DNA from: MGBC124762 sp048201935
GTDB taxonomy: Bacteria; Bacillota; Clostridia; Oscillospirales; Oscillospiraceae
Direction of reading: 5' to 3'
DNA length: 64,000 nucleotides
Assembly (NCBI GenBank): GCA_048201935.1
Contig: DBFBGR010000001.1
Coordinates: 13,299-77,298 of the forward strand
Translations under genes and position numbers: made by a program
The notes under the pieces: generated by a model
The model's input: only the letters and a program-made list of their open reading frames with translations
Databases searched by the model: none
What the model was told of the DNA's origin: nothing
Shown here: in pieces, positions 35,465 to 44,852 of the stretch
Layout: each line of letters begins with the position of its first letter
Position numbering within the stretch: position 1 is the stretch's first letter

Positions 35465-36842
35465 GGCGATGCTCCTTTACAAAGCTCTCCAGATTGGCGA
35501 TCTGCTTTTCCACGCTCTCACGGCTGGGTCCGCCGTAGACCTTGCGCTGGTTGACGCAGGTGCGAAGTTGCAACGCCTGGTAGACATCCGCGTCAAAAAG
35601 CTTGGAGATGGAGCGGAAGTCCCGGAGGGTCAGGGTGTCCAGGGTGTCGCCGCTCTTGGTGCACATGTTCACCAGCCGCCCCACGATCATATAGGCGTCC
35701 CGGAACGGCAGGCCCTTCTTCACCAGGTAGTCGGCGCAGTCGGTGGCGTTGATGAAGCCCACCTGGGCCGCCCGCTCCATATTCCGGGGCAGGACGGTCA
35801 TGGTGTCCACCATGGCGGCGAAAACAGGCAGGCAGAGGTTTACCGTGTCGATGGCGTCGAAGACGGGCTCCTTGTCCTCCTGCATATCCTTGTTGTAGGC
35901 CAAGGGGAGACCCTTCATCACCGTCAACAGGGTGATGAGGTCGCCGTAGACCCGCCCGGTCTTGCCCCGGACCAGCTCGGCCACGTCGGGGTTCTTCTTC
36001 TGGGGCATGATGGAAGAGCCCGTGGAGTACGCGTCGTCCAGCTCGGCAAACTTGAACTCCCAGGAGCACCACAGGATGATCTCCTCGGCAAAGCGGGACA
36101 AATGCATCATCAAAATGGACAACCCGCTCAAAAGCTCCAGGGCGAAATCCCGGTCGGACACCGCGTCCATGGAGTTGTCCATGGGCTTAGAAAAGCCCAG
36201 CAACTTGGCGGTCTCGAACCGGTCCACGTCATAGGTAGACGTTGCCAGCGCTCCCGCGCCTAAGGGGCTCTCGTCCAGACGCTCCCGGCAGTCCTCCAGC
36301 CTGGTCACGTCCCGGCGGAACATGTTGGCGTAGGCCATGAGCACATGGGCGAAGGTGGTGGGCTGGGCCCGCTGCATATGGGTGTAGCCGGGCATGACGG
36401 TGTCCACATTCTCCCGTGCCTTTTTCACCAGCACGTCCTGGAGATCCAGGATGTTTTTGACGATGCTGGGGATCTGGTCCTTCACAAAGAGCCGGAAATC
36501 CACCGCCACCTGGTCGTTGCGGCTGCGGCCGGTGTGGAGCCGCTTGCCGGTGTCGCCGATGCGCTCGGTGAGGAGCCGCTCCACGTTCATATGGATGTCC
36601 TCAGAATCCTCGGTCAGCTCGGCGGTGCCCGCCTCGATGTCACGAAGGATGGTCTTGAGCCCGTCGATGATCTTCTCCGATTCGTGCTCTTCGATGATGC
36701 CCTGCTTGCCCAGCATGGTGGCGTGGGCGATGGAACCCCGGATGTCCTGCTGGTAAAGTCTCGCGTCAAAGGCGATAGAGGAGTTGAAGTCGTTGACCAG
36801 GGTATCGGTCTCCTTTTGGAAACGGCCTGCCCAGAGTTTCAT
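35454..36842 (-). CDS. argH: argininosuccinate lyase
   Basis: 462 aa. Fumarase/aspartase superfamily: TGRSRNDQVAVDFRL, MPGYTHMQRAQPTTFAH, and the signature GSSIMPQKKNPDVAEL with the catalytic Ser. Releases arginine and fumarate. It lies 65 nt after argG in the same operon. Confidence 0.96.
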   Translation of the reverse strand: MKLWAGRFQKETDTLVNDFNSSIAFDARLYQQDIRGSIAHATMLGKQGIIEEHESEKIIDGLKTILRDIEAGTAELTEDSEDIHMNVERLLTERIGDTGKRLHTGRSRNDQVAVDFRLFVKDQIPSIVKNILDLQDVLVKKARENVDTVMPGYTHMQRAQPTTFAHVLMAYANMFRRDVTRLEDCRERLDESPLGAGALATSTYDVDRFETAKLLGFSKPMDNSMDAVSDRDFALELLSGLSILMMHLSRFAEEIILWCSWEFKFAELDDAYSTGSSIMPQKKNPDVAELVRGKTGRVYGDLITLLTVMKGLPLAYNKDMQEDKEPVFDAIDTVNLCLPVFAAMVDTMTVLPRNMERAAQVGFINATDCADYLVKKGLPFRDAYMIVGRLVNMCTKSGDTLDTLTLRDFRSISKLFDADVYQALQLRTCVNQRKVYGGPSRESVEKQIANLESFVKEHRLEA

Positions 36843-36907
36843 AATGATCGCTCCTTAGATAGCGGGAAAGACGGCAGCGTCGGCTGCCGCCTTATGTCCC
36901 GTAGTCC

Positions 36908-38131
36908 TTACTTCAGCTTGCCCTGCTCCCGGAGGGCCTGGACGGTGTCGGGAAGGCCCCAGAGGTTGATGAAGCCTTGGGAGTCCTTCTGGTCGTAATC
37001 GCTCTCCTCAAAGGTCACCAGGTCCTCGGAGTAAAGGGTCTCCGGGGAAGTCACCGAGGCGGTGATGATATTGCCCTTGTAGAGCTTGAGCTTCACCGTG
37101 CCGGTGACGTGCTTCTGGGTGTCGGCGGCGAAGGCGCTCAGGGCCTCCCGCAGGGGCGTGAACCACTTGCCGTTGTAGACCAGGTCCGCGAAGTCCACCG
37201 CCAACTTGCTCTTCATGTGGGCGGTGTCCTTGTCCAGGGTGATCATCTCCAGCACCTCGTGGGCCCGGTAGAGGATGGTGCCGCCGGGGGTCTCGTACAC
37301 GCCCCGGTCCTTCATGCCCACCAGGCGGTTCTCCACGATGTCCAGCAGACCGATGCCGTTGGCGCCGCCCAGGTCGTTGAGCTTGCGGATCACGTCGCTG
37401 GCCTTCATCTTCACGCCGTCCACCGCCACGGGCCAACCCTTTTCAAAGTCGATGGTCACATAGGTGGCCTTGTCGGGGGCCTGGATGGGGCTGACCCCCA
37501 TCTCCAAAAAGCCGGGCTTGTCGTAGAGGGGCTCGTTGGCCGGGTCCTCCAGGTCCAAGCCCTCGTGGGACAGGTGCCAGAGGTTCTTGTCCTTGGAGTA
37601 GTTGGTCTCCCGGCTGATCTTCAGGGGCACGCCGTGGGCCTCGGCGTAGTCGATCTCCTCGTCCCGGCCCTTGATGTCCCACTCCCGCCACGGGGCGATG
37701 ATCTTCATCCCCGGAGCGTAACGCTTGATGGCCAGCTCGAAGCGGACCTGGTCGTTGCCCTTGCCGGTGCAGCCGTGGCAGATGGCGTCGGCGCCCTCCT
37801 TGATGGCGATCTCCACCAGCCGCCGGGCGATGACGGGCCGGGCGAAGGCCGTGCCCAGCAGGTAGTCCTCGTACTTGGCCCCCATCTGCATAGAGGGGAT
37901 GATGACCTCGTCCACCATCACGTCGGTCAGGTCCTCCACATAGAGCTTGGAGGCGCCGGTCTTGATGGCCTTCTCCTCCAGGCCGTCCAGCTCGGTGCCC
38001 TGGCCCACGTCGCCGGAGACGGCGATGATCTCGGGATCGTTGTAGTTCTCCTTCAGCCAGGGGATGATGATGGATGTATCCAGGCCGCCGGAATAGGCCA
38101 GAACGACCTTTTTGATCTGCTTATCTGCCAT
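36908..38131 (-). CDS. argG: argininosuccinate synthase
   Basis: 407 aa from the ATG at 38131 (SD GGAGGT, 7 nt). ATP P-loop LAYSGGLDTSIIIPWL, GCTGKGNDQVRFEL, and SRETNYSKDKNLWHLSHEG. First gene of argG-argH-argC-argJ-argB-argD-argF, a complete route from glutamate to arginine apart from carbamoyl phosphate synthesis. Promoter and possible ArgR sites lie at 38163-38285. Confidence 0.96.
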   Translation of the reverse strand: MADKQIKKVVLAYSGGLDTSIIIPWLKENYNDPEIIAVSGDVGQGTELDGLEEKAIKTGASKLYVEDLTDVMVDEVIIPSMQMGAKYEDYLLGTAFARPVIARRLVEIAIKEGADAICHGCTGKGNDQVRFELAIKRYAPGMKIIAPWREWDIKGRDEEIDYAEAHGVPLKISRETNYSKDKNLWHLSHEGLDLEDPANEPLYDKPGFLEMGVSPIQAPDKATYVTIDFEKGWPVAVDGVKMKASDVIRKLNDLGGANGIGLLDIVENRLVGMKDRGVYETPGGTILYRAHEVLEMITLDKDTAHMKSKLAVDFADLVYNGKWFTPLREALSAFAADTQKHVTGTVKLKLYKGNIITASVTSPETLYSEDLVTFEESDYDQKDSQGFINLWGLPDTVQALREQGKLK

Positions 38132-38162
38132 GTTTGTGACCTCCATTTGTAGGTTTGTCCAT

Positions 38163-38191
38163 AGTCTACCACGCCCGGTGGGAAAATGCAA
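38163..38191 (-). promoter_or_regulatory. candidate promoter of the arginine operon
   Basis: Minus strand: TTGCAT (38186-38191), 17 bp, TAGACT (38163-38168), 32 nt before the argG start. Confidence 0.5.
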
Positions 38192-38201
38192 GGGTCTAAT
38201 T

Positions 38202-38285
38202 CGCATAAATATTCTCGCAAATTCCCATTTGACTGGTGATATTCCACAACAAACTGTATATTATTCATCATTGAATGAATATCCA
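38202..38285. promoter_or_regulatory. candidate ArgR (ARG box) sites
   Basis: Two matches to TGAAT-N4-ATTCA: TGAAT-GAAT-ATCCA at 38272-38285 (9 of 10) and, on the minus strand, AGAAT-ATTT-ATGCG at 38202-38215 (7 of 10), the latter just upstream of the -35. Degenerate AT-rich matches are easy to find by chance. Confidence 0.3.
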
Positions 38286-38298
38286 TGCAAATATACAA

Positions 38299-38335
38299 AA
38301 CAAACGGGCGGACCGGGTCCGCCCGTTTGTCGGGG
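38299..38335 (-). terminator. terminator after nrdR
   Basis: Minus strand: AAACGGGCGGACC/GGTCCGCCCGTTT followed by GTTTTGT, 8 nt past the nrdR stop. Confidence 0.8.
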
Positions 38336-38343
38336 TGCGGCTT

Positions 38344-38799
38344 TTACTTCTCGTCCAGCAGCTTGCCAAGCTCGGTCATAAAGGTGTTGATGTCCTTGAA
38401 CTGGCGGTAGACCGAGGCGAAGCGGACGTAGGCCACCTCATCCACCAGCTTGAGCTTTTCCATGACCATGTTGCCGATGTGGACGGTGGTGACCTCACGC
38501 TCCATATCGTTTTGGAGCTTCTGCTCAATCTCGCTGACGATGTTCTCCAAGGTGCCCAGGGACACCGAGCGCTTCTCACAGCTCTTGAGCATACTGCCCA
38601 GGAGCTTGTTGCGGTCAAAGGCCTGGCGGGAGCCATCCTTCTTGATGACCACCAGGGGCACGCTCTCGATGGTCTCATAGGTGGTAAAGCGCTTGTGGCA
38701 CACCAGGCACTCTCTCCGGCGGCGGATGCTGGCGCCCTCGTCGGCGGGCCGGGAGTCCACCACTTTGCTCTCAGGATTGGCGCAATAGGGACATTTCAC
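38344..38799 (-). CDS. nrdR: transcriptional repressor NrdR
   Basis: 151 aa. N-terminal zinc ribbon CPYCANPESKVVDSRP...RRRRECLVCHKRFTTYE and ATP-cone domain (VVIKKDGSRQAFDRNKLLGSMLKSC). NrdR represses ribonucleotide reductase genes when dATP is bound. Length is typical. Monocistronic, with its own terminator. Confidence 0.96.
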   Translation of the reverse strand: MKCPYCANPESKVVDSRPADEGASIRRRRECLVCHKRFTTYETIESVPLVVIKKDGSRQAFDRNKLLGSMLKSCEKRSVSLGTLENIVSEIEQKLQNDMEREVTTVHIGNMVMEKLKLVDEVAYVRFASVYRQFKDINTFMTELGKLLDEK

Positions 38800-38905
38800 G
38801 AAGCATCGCTCCTCTTTCCGAAACGGTATTATGTAAATCGCTAAGGGCAGTATACCATATCTTGTGTCAAATGGGTAGTCCTTTTTGAAAAAAATTTTCC
38901 AGCAG

Positions 38906-38934
38906 GCATAAACCCGCCCGCCGGGCGCACACTA
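38906..38934 (+). promoter_or_regulatory. sigma-G-like promoter of the small N/Q-rich gene
   Basis: GCATA (38906-38910), 17 bp, CACACTA (38928-38934); fits gnATR / cAnnnTA. The SD and ATG follow 15-25 nt later. Confidence 0.5.
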
Positions 38935-38959
38935 GGGACATGGAATCGAGGTGAGACAG

Positions 38960-39100
38960 ATGTCCAACCAGAACCAGAATCAGAACCAGAAGAAGCAGGA
39001 CCCCACCAGCCAGCGCAATCAGAACTGCCCCAGCAACCGCAAGGACCAGCAGGACCCTGAGAACAAGAAGCGTCAGAGCGATCCCACCGACCGCAAGTAA
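38960..39100 (+). CDS. 46-residue Asn/Gln/Lys-rich protein, candidate small spore protein
   Basis: ATG 38960 (SD GAGGTGAG, 5-6 nt) to TAA 39098-39100. The product begins MSNQNQNQNQKKQDPTS and continues with repeated Asn, Gln, Asp, Lys and Arg; it has one Cys, almost no hydrophobic residues and ends DPTDRK. It has a consensus-like forespore promoter before it and a strong terminator after it, so it is a stand-alone gene. Composition and size resemble minor small acid-soluble spore proteins, but I recognise no family signature. The codons are GC-rich (cag, aac, aag), like its neighbours. Confidence 0.65.
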   Translation: MSNQNQNQNQKKQDPTSQRNQNCPSNRKDQQDPENKKRQSDPTDRK

Positions 39101-39124
39101 GACGCCCTTCGTACCCACCCTTCG

Positions 39125-39157
39125 CCCTCCGGCAGACTGCCGGAGGGTTTTTCTTTG
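39125..39157 (+). terminator. terminator of the small N/Q-rich gene
   Basis: CCCTCCGGCA-GAC-TGCCGGAGGG followed by TTTTTCTTTG. The T-tract is on the plus strand only. Confidence 0.88.
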
Positions 39158-39158
39158 T

Positions 39159-40139
39159 TTATTGATAGCCCAACAAGCCCCGCACCGACACCTCGCCGGA
39201 GGATATGCTCTCCTCAGTCCCGTCAGGAAGTCGGACCCGGAGCATAAAATCGTCGTCCACGTCCACAGCGGTGGCGGCGCGCTCGCCCTGAGGACCGACT
39301 AGCTTGATCTCCCGACCCAGGGTGACGCAACGGCGGCGGTATTCCTCCAAATACGCCTCGCGACCCTCTGGGAAGGCGGCGTTCATGGCGTCCAGCTCGT
39401 CTAGGAGCGCCCGGGCCAGGTCGTCTCGGCGGACCTTTGCGCCCAGCATGGCCAGAGACACCGCCTTGTCCGCCAGCTCGGGGCCGAAGTCGTCGGCGGT
39501 CTGGGACAGGTTGGTGCCCATGCCCACCACCACATAGCTCAACGCGCCGCTCTCCCCCTCCACGCCAAGCTCGGTGAGGATACCGCAGAGCTTTTTGCCC
39601 TCCACCAGCACGTCGTTGGGCCATTTGATGCTGGGCTTTGCGGAGCAAAGCCTCTCTATCGCTCGACATACGGCGATGGCCGTCCAGGCGGTAAGCTGGC
39701 TCACCTGCTCCAGGGCCACCTGGGGCCGCAGGAGAACGGACAGATAGAGCCCCTTCCCCGCCAGTGACTGGAAGGACCGGCCCCGGCGGCCCTTGCCCCC
39801 GGTCTGGACCTCCGCCGTCACCGCCAGGCCCGTGGGCGCACCCTGGATGGCCCGGCGCTTGCACTCGTTGTTGGTGGAGTCCACGCTGTCAAGGCAAAGC
39901 ACTTCACACCCGACCACACGATTTGGGTCGGCAAGGCGGTCCCCTCGGAGCACGTCCGGGGCGTTCAGCAGCCGATAGCCTCGGGTGGGCAGGGCCTCGA
40001 TGGCATAGCCCTCGGTCTGAAGGGCTTTCACCGCCTTCCATACCGCCGCCCGGCTCACACCCAGCTCCCGGCTCAGAGCCTCCCCAGACAGGGGCTCGCT
40101 CCGACTCTCCAACGCCTGCAACAACGCATCCTTTACCAT
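39159..40139 (-). CDS. birA: bifunctional biotin ligase/biotin operon repressor BirA
   Basis: 326 aa. N-terminal winged helix (about 5-60: LSGEALSRELGVSRAAVWKAVKALQTEGY) shows the repressor form. Ligase domain: SVDSTNNECKRRA, biotinyl-AMP loop GGKGRRGRSFQS, IKWPNDVLVEGKKLCGILTEL, then the C-terminal SH3-like domain. It biotinylates carrier proteins such as the one encoded at 44447 and represses biotin genes. Its promoter region carries BirA boxes, so autoregulation is likely. Confidence 0.95.
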   Translation of the reverse strand: MVKDALLQALESRSEPLSGEALSRELGVSRAAVWKAVKALQTEGYAIEALPTRGYRLLNAPDVLRGDRLADPNRVVGCEVLCLDSVDSTNNECKRRAIQGAPTGLAVTAEVQTGGKGRRGRSFQSLAGKGLYLSVLLRPQVALEQVSQLTAWTAIAVCRAIERLCSAKPSIKWPNDVLVEGKKLCGILTELGVEGESGALSYVVVGMGTNLSQTADDFGPELADKAVSLAMLGAKVRRDDLARALLDELDAMNAAFPEGREAYLEEYRRRCVTLGREIKLVGPQGERAATAVDVDDDFMLRVRLPDGTEESISSGEVSVRGLLGYQ

Positions 40140-40163
40140 GTTCCGCCCCTCCTCTTTGCCCTC

Positions 40164-40193
40164 AGTTTACCCTACCGGACCACCTCTTGTCAA
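40164..40193 (-). promoter_or_regulatory. candidate birA promoter
   Basis: Minus strand: TTGACA (40188-40193), 18 bp, TAAACT (40164-40169). The -35 lies within the left half of BirA box 1. Confidence 0.45.
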
Positions 40194-40275
40194 CCGATTT
40201 TCAAAAATGGGTTTACAAGTCCAGGACTGTGTGCTATACTGCTTGTAAACCAAATTGCAAAGAGAGGTTTACCAA
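40187..40275. promoter_or_regulatory. two BirA operators over the birA/bioY divergent promoters
   Basis: Box 1: TTGTCAACC (40187-40195), 14 bp, GGTTTACAA (40210-40218). Box 2: TTGTAAACC (40243-40251), 14 bp, GGTTTACCAA (40266-40275). Both fit the BirA consensus TTGTAAACC-N14/15-GGTTTACAA. The bioY promoter (TTTACA 40212-40217, 17 bp, TATACT 40235-40240) is embedded: its -35 is in box 1, while box 2 covers the transcription start and the SD. Confidence 0.85.
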
Positions 40276-40277
40276 TT

Positions 40278-40817
40278 ATGGACTCCAAAGTAAAAAACCT
40301 GGTCCTGGCGGCAGTCTTCGCCGCCCTCACCGCCGTGGGGGGCTTCTTGAAGATCCCCTTCGGGCCTATGTCCATCACCCTCCAGACCATGCTGGCGGCT
40401 CTGGCGGGGATGGTACTGGGGCCCCGGTGGGGCGCGGCGTCCCAGGCGGTGTATGTGGCCCTGGGGCTGCTGGGCCTGCCCATCTTCACCATGGGCGGCG
40501 GCCTGGGCTACGTGCTCCAGCCCAGCTTTGGCTTCCTGCTGGGCTTTCCGCTGACCGCCGCCGTCAGCGGCCTGCTGGTGGGGTCTCGCCCCACCGTCCT
40601 GCGCTGCGCCCTCGCCGCGGCGGTGGGCATTTTGGCGGGCTACGTCATCGGCGTGCCCTATATGGGCCTGGTGCTGAACCTCTACCTGGGCAAGGGCCTC
40701 AGCGTGTGGCAGGTGGTGGAGAGCGGCCTTCTCATCTACCTCCCCGGAGAATGCGTCAAGATCGCCGCCGCGGCGGTGCTGGCCCCGCCCCTGTGCCGGG
40801 CAACGAGGGTGCGATAA
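40278..40817 (+). CDS. bioY: biotin transporter substrate-binding subunit BioY
   Basis: 179 aa, six hydrophobic segments. VGGFLKIPFGPMSITLQTMLAALAGMVLGPRWGA and GGGLGYVLQPSFGFLLGF are BioY signatures. S-component of an ECF transporter that needs a shared EcfA/A'/T module encoded elsewhere, or works alone at low rate. Directly controlled by the BirA boxes upstream. Confidence 0.95.
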   Translation: MDSKVKNLVLAAVFAALTAVGGFLKIPFGPMSITLQTMLAALAGMVLGPRWGAASQAVYVALGLLGLPIFTMGGGLGYVLQPSFGFLLGFPLTAAVSGLLVGSRPTVLRCALAAAVGILAGYVIGVPYMGLVLNLYLGKGLSVWQVVESGLLIYLPGECVKIAAAAVLAPPLCRATRVR

Positions 40818-40821
40818 AAAT

Positions 40822-40855
40822 CGGGACGGCTCGGTGGAGCCGTCCCGTTTGTTTA
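40822..40855 (+). terminator. terminator after bioY
   Basis: CGGGACGGCTC-GGTG-GAGCCGTCCCG followed by TTTGTTTACTTTT. Confidence 0.85.
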
Positions 40856-41233
40856 CTTTTGCGCGCTGTCCCGCATGACCACCCGCAGGCCCTTGGCCTC
40901 CAGCTCATCGCGCAGATCAGCGGGGCGGGCGGAAAGACCCGCCGAGGAACCCTTGTAAAAGACCCGCTTGTTCTTGCCGTCCTTACGGACTACCTTGACC
41001 CACAGGCTGTAGGACAGTTGACGTTCTAGCTCCTGGGAGTTGTACTGCAGCTCCACATAGTCGATGTCGCCAAAGGGAATGGCGTAGGGGATGCCGGTGT
41101 TCAGCACCAGAGAGTCCATGTCAAAGAAAAACGCGCCGCCGATGGGGGCGTTCTTGTGGGTGCGGCGGTGGATGAAATAGTAGAGGATAACAGGAATGCT
41201 GAAGAAAATGATGAGCCGAAGAAAAACCGGCAT
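40853..41233 (-). CDS. hypothetical membrane-anchored protein
   Basis: 126 aa. One N-terminal hydrophobic segment (about 4-20, FLRLIIFFSIPVILYYF) and a cytoplasmic remainder with strands (AIPFGDIDYVELQYNSQ, YSLWVKVVRKDGKNKRVFYKGS) reminiscent of a small PH-like fold, then a helix (LRDELEAKGLRVVM). No family recognised. It converges with bioY and shares the terminator region. Confidence 0.6.
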   Translation of the reverse strand: MPVFLRLIIFFSIPVILYYFIHRRTHKNAPIGGAFFFDMDSLVLNTGIPYAIPFGDIDYVELQYNSQELERQLSYSLWVKVVRKDGKNKRVFYKGSSAGLSARPADLRDELEAKGLRVVMRDSAQK

Positions 41234-41304
41234 AGCGCTCCCTCCCTGGATGTCACTTCGATTCGATTATAAAGGAAACGCCCGCCTCCGTCAAGGGAGA
41301 TAAA

Positions 41305-41339
41305 AAGGCCGCCAGTCTTTCGACCGGCGGCCTTTTGTT
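41305..41339 (-). terminator. terminator after pckA
   Basis: Minus strand: AAAAGGCCGCC/GGCGGCCTTTTT with an interrupted inner stem; T-rich tail TTTTTAT. It ends the oad-pckA operon. Confidence 0.8.
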
Positions 41340-41347
41340 GAAATACC

Positions 41348-42961
<1,614 letters not shown>

Positions 42962-42991
42962 AATAGATTCCTCCTTTAAGAATGAACAAAG

Positions 42992-44434
42992 TTAACCGAA
43001 CACTTGCAGCAGGAAACCCGCGGCAATGGCGGAGCCGATGACGCCGGCCACGTTGGGGCCCATGGCGTGCATCAAAAGGAAGTTGGCGGGGTTGGCCTTT
43101 TGGCCCTCCACCTGGGACACCCGGGCGGCCATGGGGACGGCGGACACGCCGGCGGAGCCGATGAGGGGGTTGACCTTGCCGCCGGTGAGAACGTACATCA
43201 GCTTACCCACCAGCAGACCGCCCACAGTGGACAGCGCGAAGGCCACCAGGCCCAGCACCACGATGGCGATGGTCTGCAGGGACAAAAAGCGGCTGGCCAC
43301 GGTGGTGGCGCCCACGCTGATACCCAGGAACAACGTAACGATGTTCATCAAAGCGTTCTGGGCGGTGTCGCTGAGGCGGTCGGTGGAGCCGGTCTCCCGC
43401 AGGAGGTTACCGAACATCAAGCAGCCGATCAGCGGCGCGGTGGAGGGGATGAGCAGGATGACGAAGGTGGCCACCACGATGGGGAAGACGATCTTCTCGG
43501 TCTTGGAGACGCTGCGGGCCTGCTCCATCTTGACCTCCCGCTCCTTCTTGGTGGTCAGCGCCCGCATGATGGGGGGCTGAATCAGCGGGATGAGAGCCAT
43601 ATAGGAATAGGCCGCGATGGCGATGGGCCCCAGCAGGCCGGGGGCCAACAGGCCGGTCAGGTAGATGGCCGTAGGTCCGTCCGCGCCGCCGATGATGCCG
43701 ATACTGGCGGCCTGACCGCCGGTGAAGAGGCCCGAGGCAATGGCGCCGAAGAAGGCCAGGAACACGCCCAACTGGGCGGCCGCGCCCAGAAGCATGGACG
43801 AGGGCCGGGCGATGAGCGGGCCGAAGTCGGTCATGGCGCCCACGCCAATGAAGATCAAGCAGGGGTAGATACCGGCCTTGACGCCGATATAGAGGATGTC
43901 CAGCAGACCGCCGTGGTGGATGATGTCGGTGAAGGACAACTCCTCTTTGATCTCAATGGTGGTGGCCAGCTTCTCAAACTCCTCAAAATCAAAGGAGGCA
44001 GCGCCCGCCAGCTTCTCGAACTCGGCGGCAATATCGCCGTCGCCGTCCTGTAGCGTGGCAAGGGTCTGCTCGATCTGGTCGCTGTCTTGTCCGCAGGACC
44101 GAGCGGCGATGTAATACACCAGCTCGTCCTGGGTAAAGGCCCGCTCCTCCGCTTTGTTGTAGAGGGCGTAGTCATAGGTCACGTCGTAGGGGCAATCGTT
44201 GACATAGGCGTCCCACATGCCCATGTGGTAAAGCCCCGCGCCGGGGATGTTGGTCAGCAGCGTGCCGAAGGCGATGCCCACCAGCAGCAGCGGCTCAAAC
44301 TTCTTGTGGATGCCCAGGTACAACAGTACGAAGGCGATGGCGATCATAATGAGGTTCTTCCAGCCGCCGTTGGCCAGGAACCCGGCAAAGCCGGAGTCCT
44401 GGACCAGGCCGGAAAGAGTACCTAAAATATCCAT
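42992..44434 (-). CDS. oadB: Na+-translocating decarboxylase beta subunit with an inserted domain
   Basis: 480 aa, about 10-11 membrane segments. Carboxybiotin decarboxylation coupled to Na+ export. The key GIIGGADGPTAIYLT has Asp252; NxxPLIG-type core segments follow (GSAGVSAVPMAARVSQVEG). Between helix 2 (ending IPGAGLYHMG) and the conserved LYIGVKAGIYPCLIFIGVGAMTDFGPLI lies an extra acidic helical stretch, residues about 72-170, absent from classic OadB. Most homologues are about 370-440 aa. Confidence 0.9.
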   Translation of the reverse strand: MDILGTLSGLVQDSGFAGFLANGGWKNLIMIAIAFVLLYLGIHKKFEPLLLVGIAFGTLLTNIPGAGLYHMGMWDAYVNDCPYDVTYDYALYNKAEERAFTQDELVYYIAARSCGQDSDQIEQTLATLQDGDGDIAAEFEKLAGAASFDFEEFEKLATTIEIKEELSFTDIIHHGGLLDILYIGVKAGIYPCLIFIGVGAMTDFGPLIARPSSMLLGAAAQLGVFLAFFGAIASGLFTGGQAASIGIIGGADGPTAIYLTGLLAPGLLGPIAIAAYSYMALIPLIQPPIMRALTTKKEREVKMEQARSVSKTEKIVFPIVVATFVILLIPSTAPLIGCLMFGNLLRETGSTDRLSDTAQNALMNIVTLFLGISVGATTVASRFLSLQTIAIVVLGLVAFALSTVGGLLVGKLMYVLTGGKVNPLIGSAGVSAVPMAARVSQVEGQKANPANFLLMHAMGPNVAGVIGSAIAAGFLLQVFG

Positions 44435-44446
44435 GGATGCCCCTCC

Positions 44447-44851
44447 TTACGCCAACACGATCAGGGGGGAGCCGGTCTCCACCGTAGCGCCCTTCTGGGC
44501 CACGATCTGGGCCACGGTACCGTCCTTGGGCGCCAGGATCTCGTTCTCCATCTTCATGGCCTCCAGCACCACCAGCAGTTGCCCGGCCTTGACCTGAGCG
44601 CCCTGGGTCACCTCCACCCGGAGCACAGTGCCGGGCATGGGGGCGTTCACCGGCTCACCGGCGGCGGTGGCCGCAGGAGCGGCAGCAGCGGCAGGGGCGG
44701 CCTCGGCGGTGGGAGCCGCGGGCGCGGCGGCCACAGGGGCGGCAACGGGAGCCGCGGGGGCCACGGCCTCGTACTCGTCCAGGAGCATGGCCTGGCCCTG
44801 CTCCACCTCCACCTCGTAGGTCTTGCCGTTCAGAGTAACCTTATATTTCAT
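44447..44851 (-). CDS. biotin carboxyl carrier protein of the decarboxylase
   Basis: 134 aa. A short N-terminal domain (MKYKVTLNGKTYEVEVEQGQAML), an Ala/Pro linker (about 30-65) and a biotinyl domain (PMPGTVLRVEVTQGAQVKAGQLLVVLEAMKMENEI) whose Lys in EAMKM is the biotin site. It accepts CO2 from the alpha subunit and delivers it to OadB. Overlapping spacing with oadG (1 nt). Confidence 0.93.
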   Translation of the reverse strand: MKYKVTLNGKTYEVEVEQGQAMLLDEYEAVAPAAPVAAPVAAAPAAPTAEAAPAAAAAPAATAAGEPVNAPMPGTVLRVEVTQGAQVKAGQLLVVLEAMKMENEILAPKDGTVAQIVAQKGATVETGSPLIVLA

Positions 44852-44852
44852 C

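Noticed and set aside
38263..38276. ATTCA-TCAT-TGAAT palindrome as an ARG box
   Set aside because: The half-site order is inverted relative to the ARG box (TGAAT-N4-ATTCA); only the overlapping site at 38272 has the right orientation.
38867..39118. 83-codon hydrophobic minus-strand ORF opposite the small N/Q-rich gene
   Set aside because: Its Leu/Val-rich text is the complement of CAG/AAC/AAG codons; SD, promoter and terminator all support the plus-strand gene.
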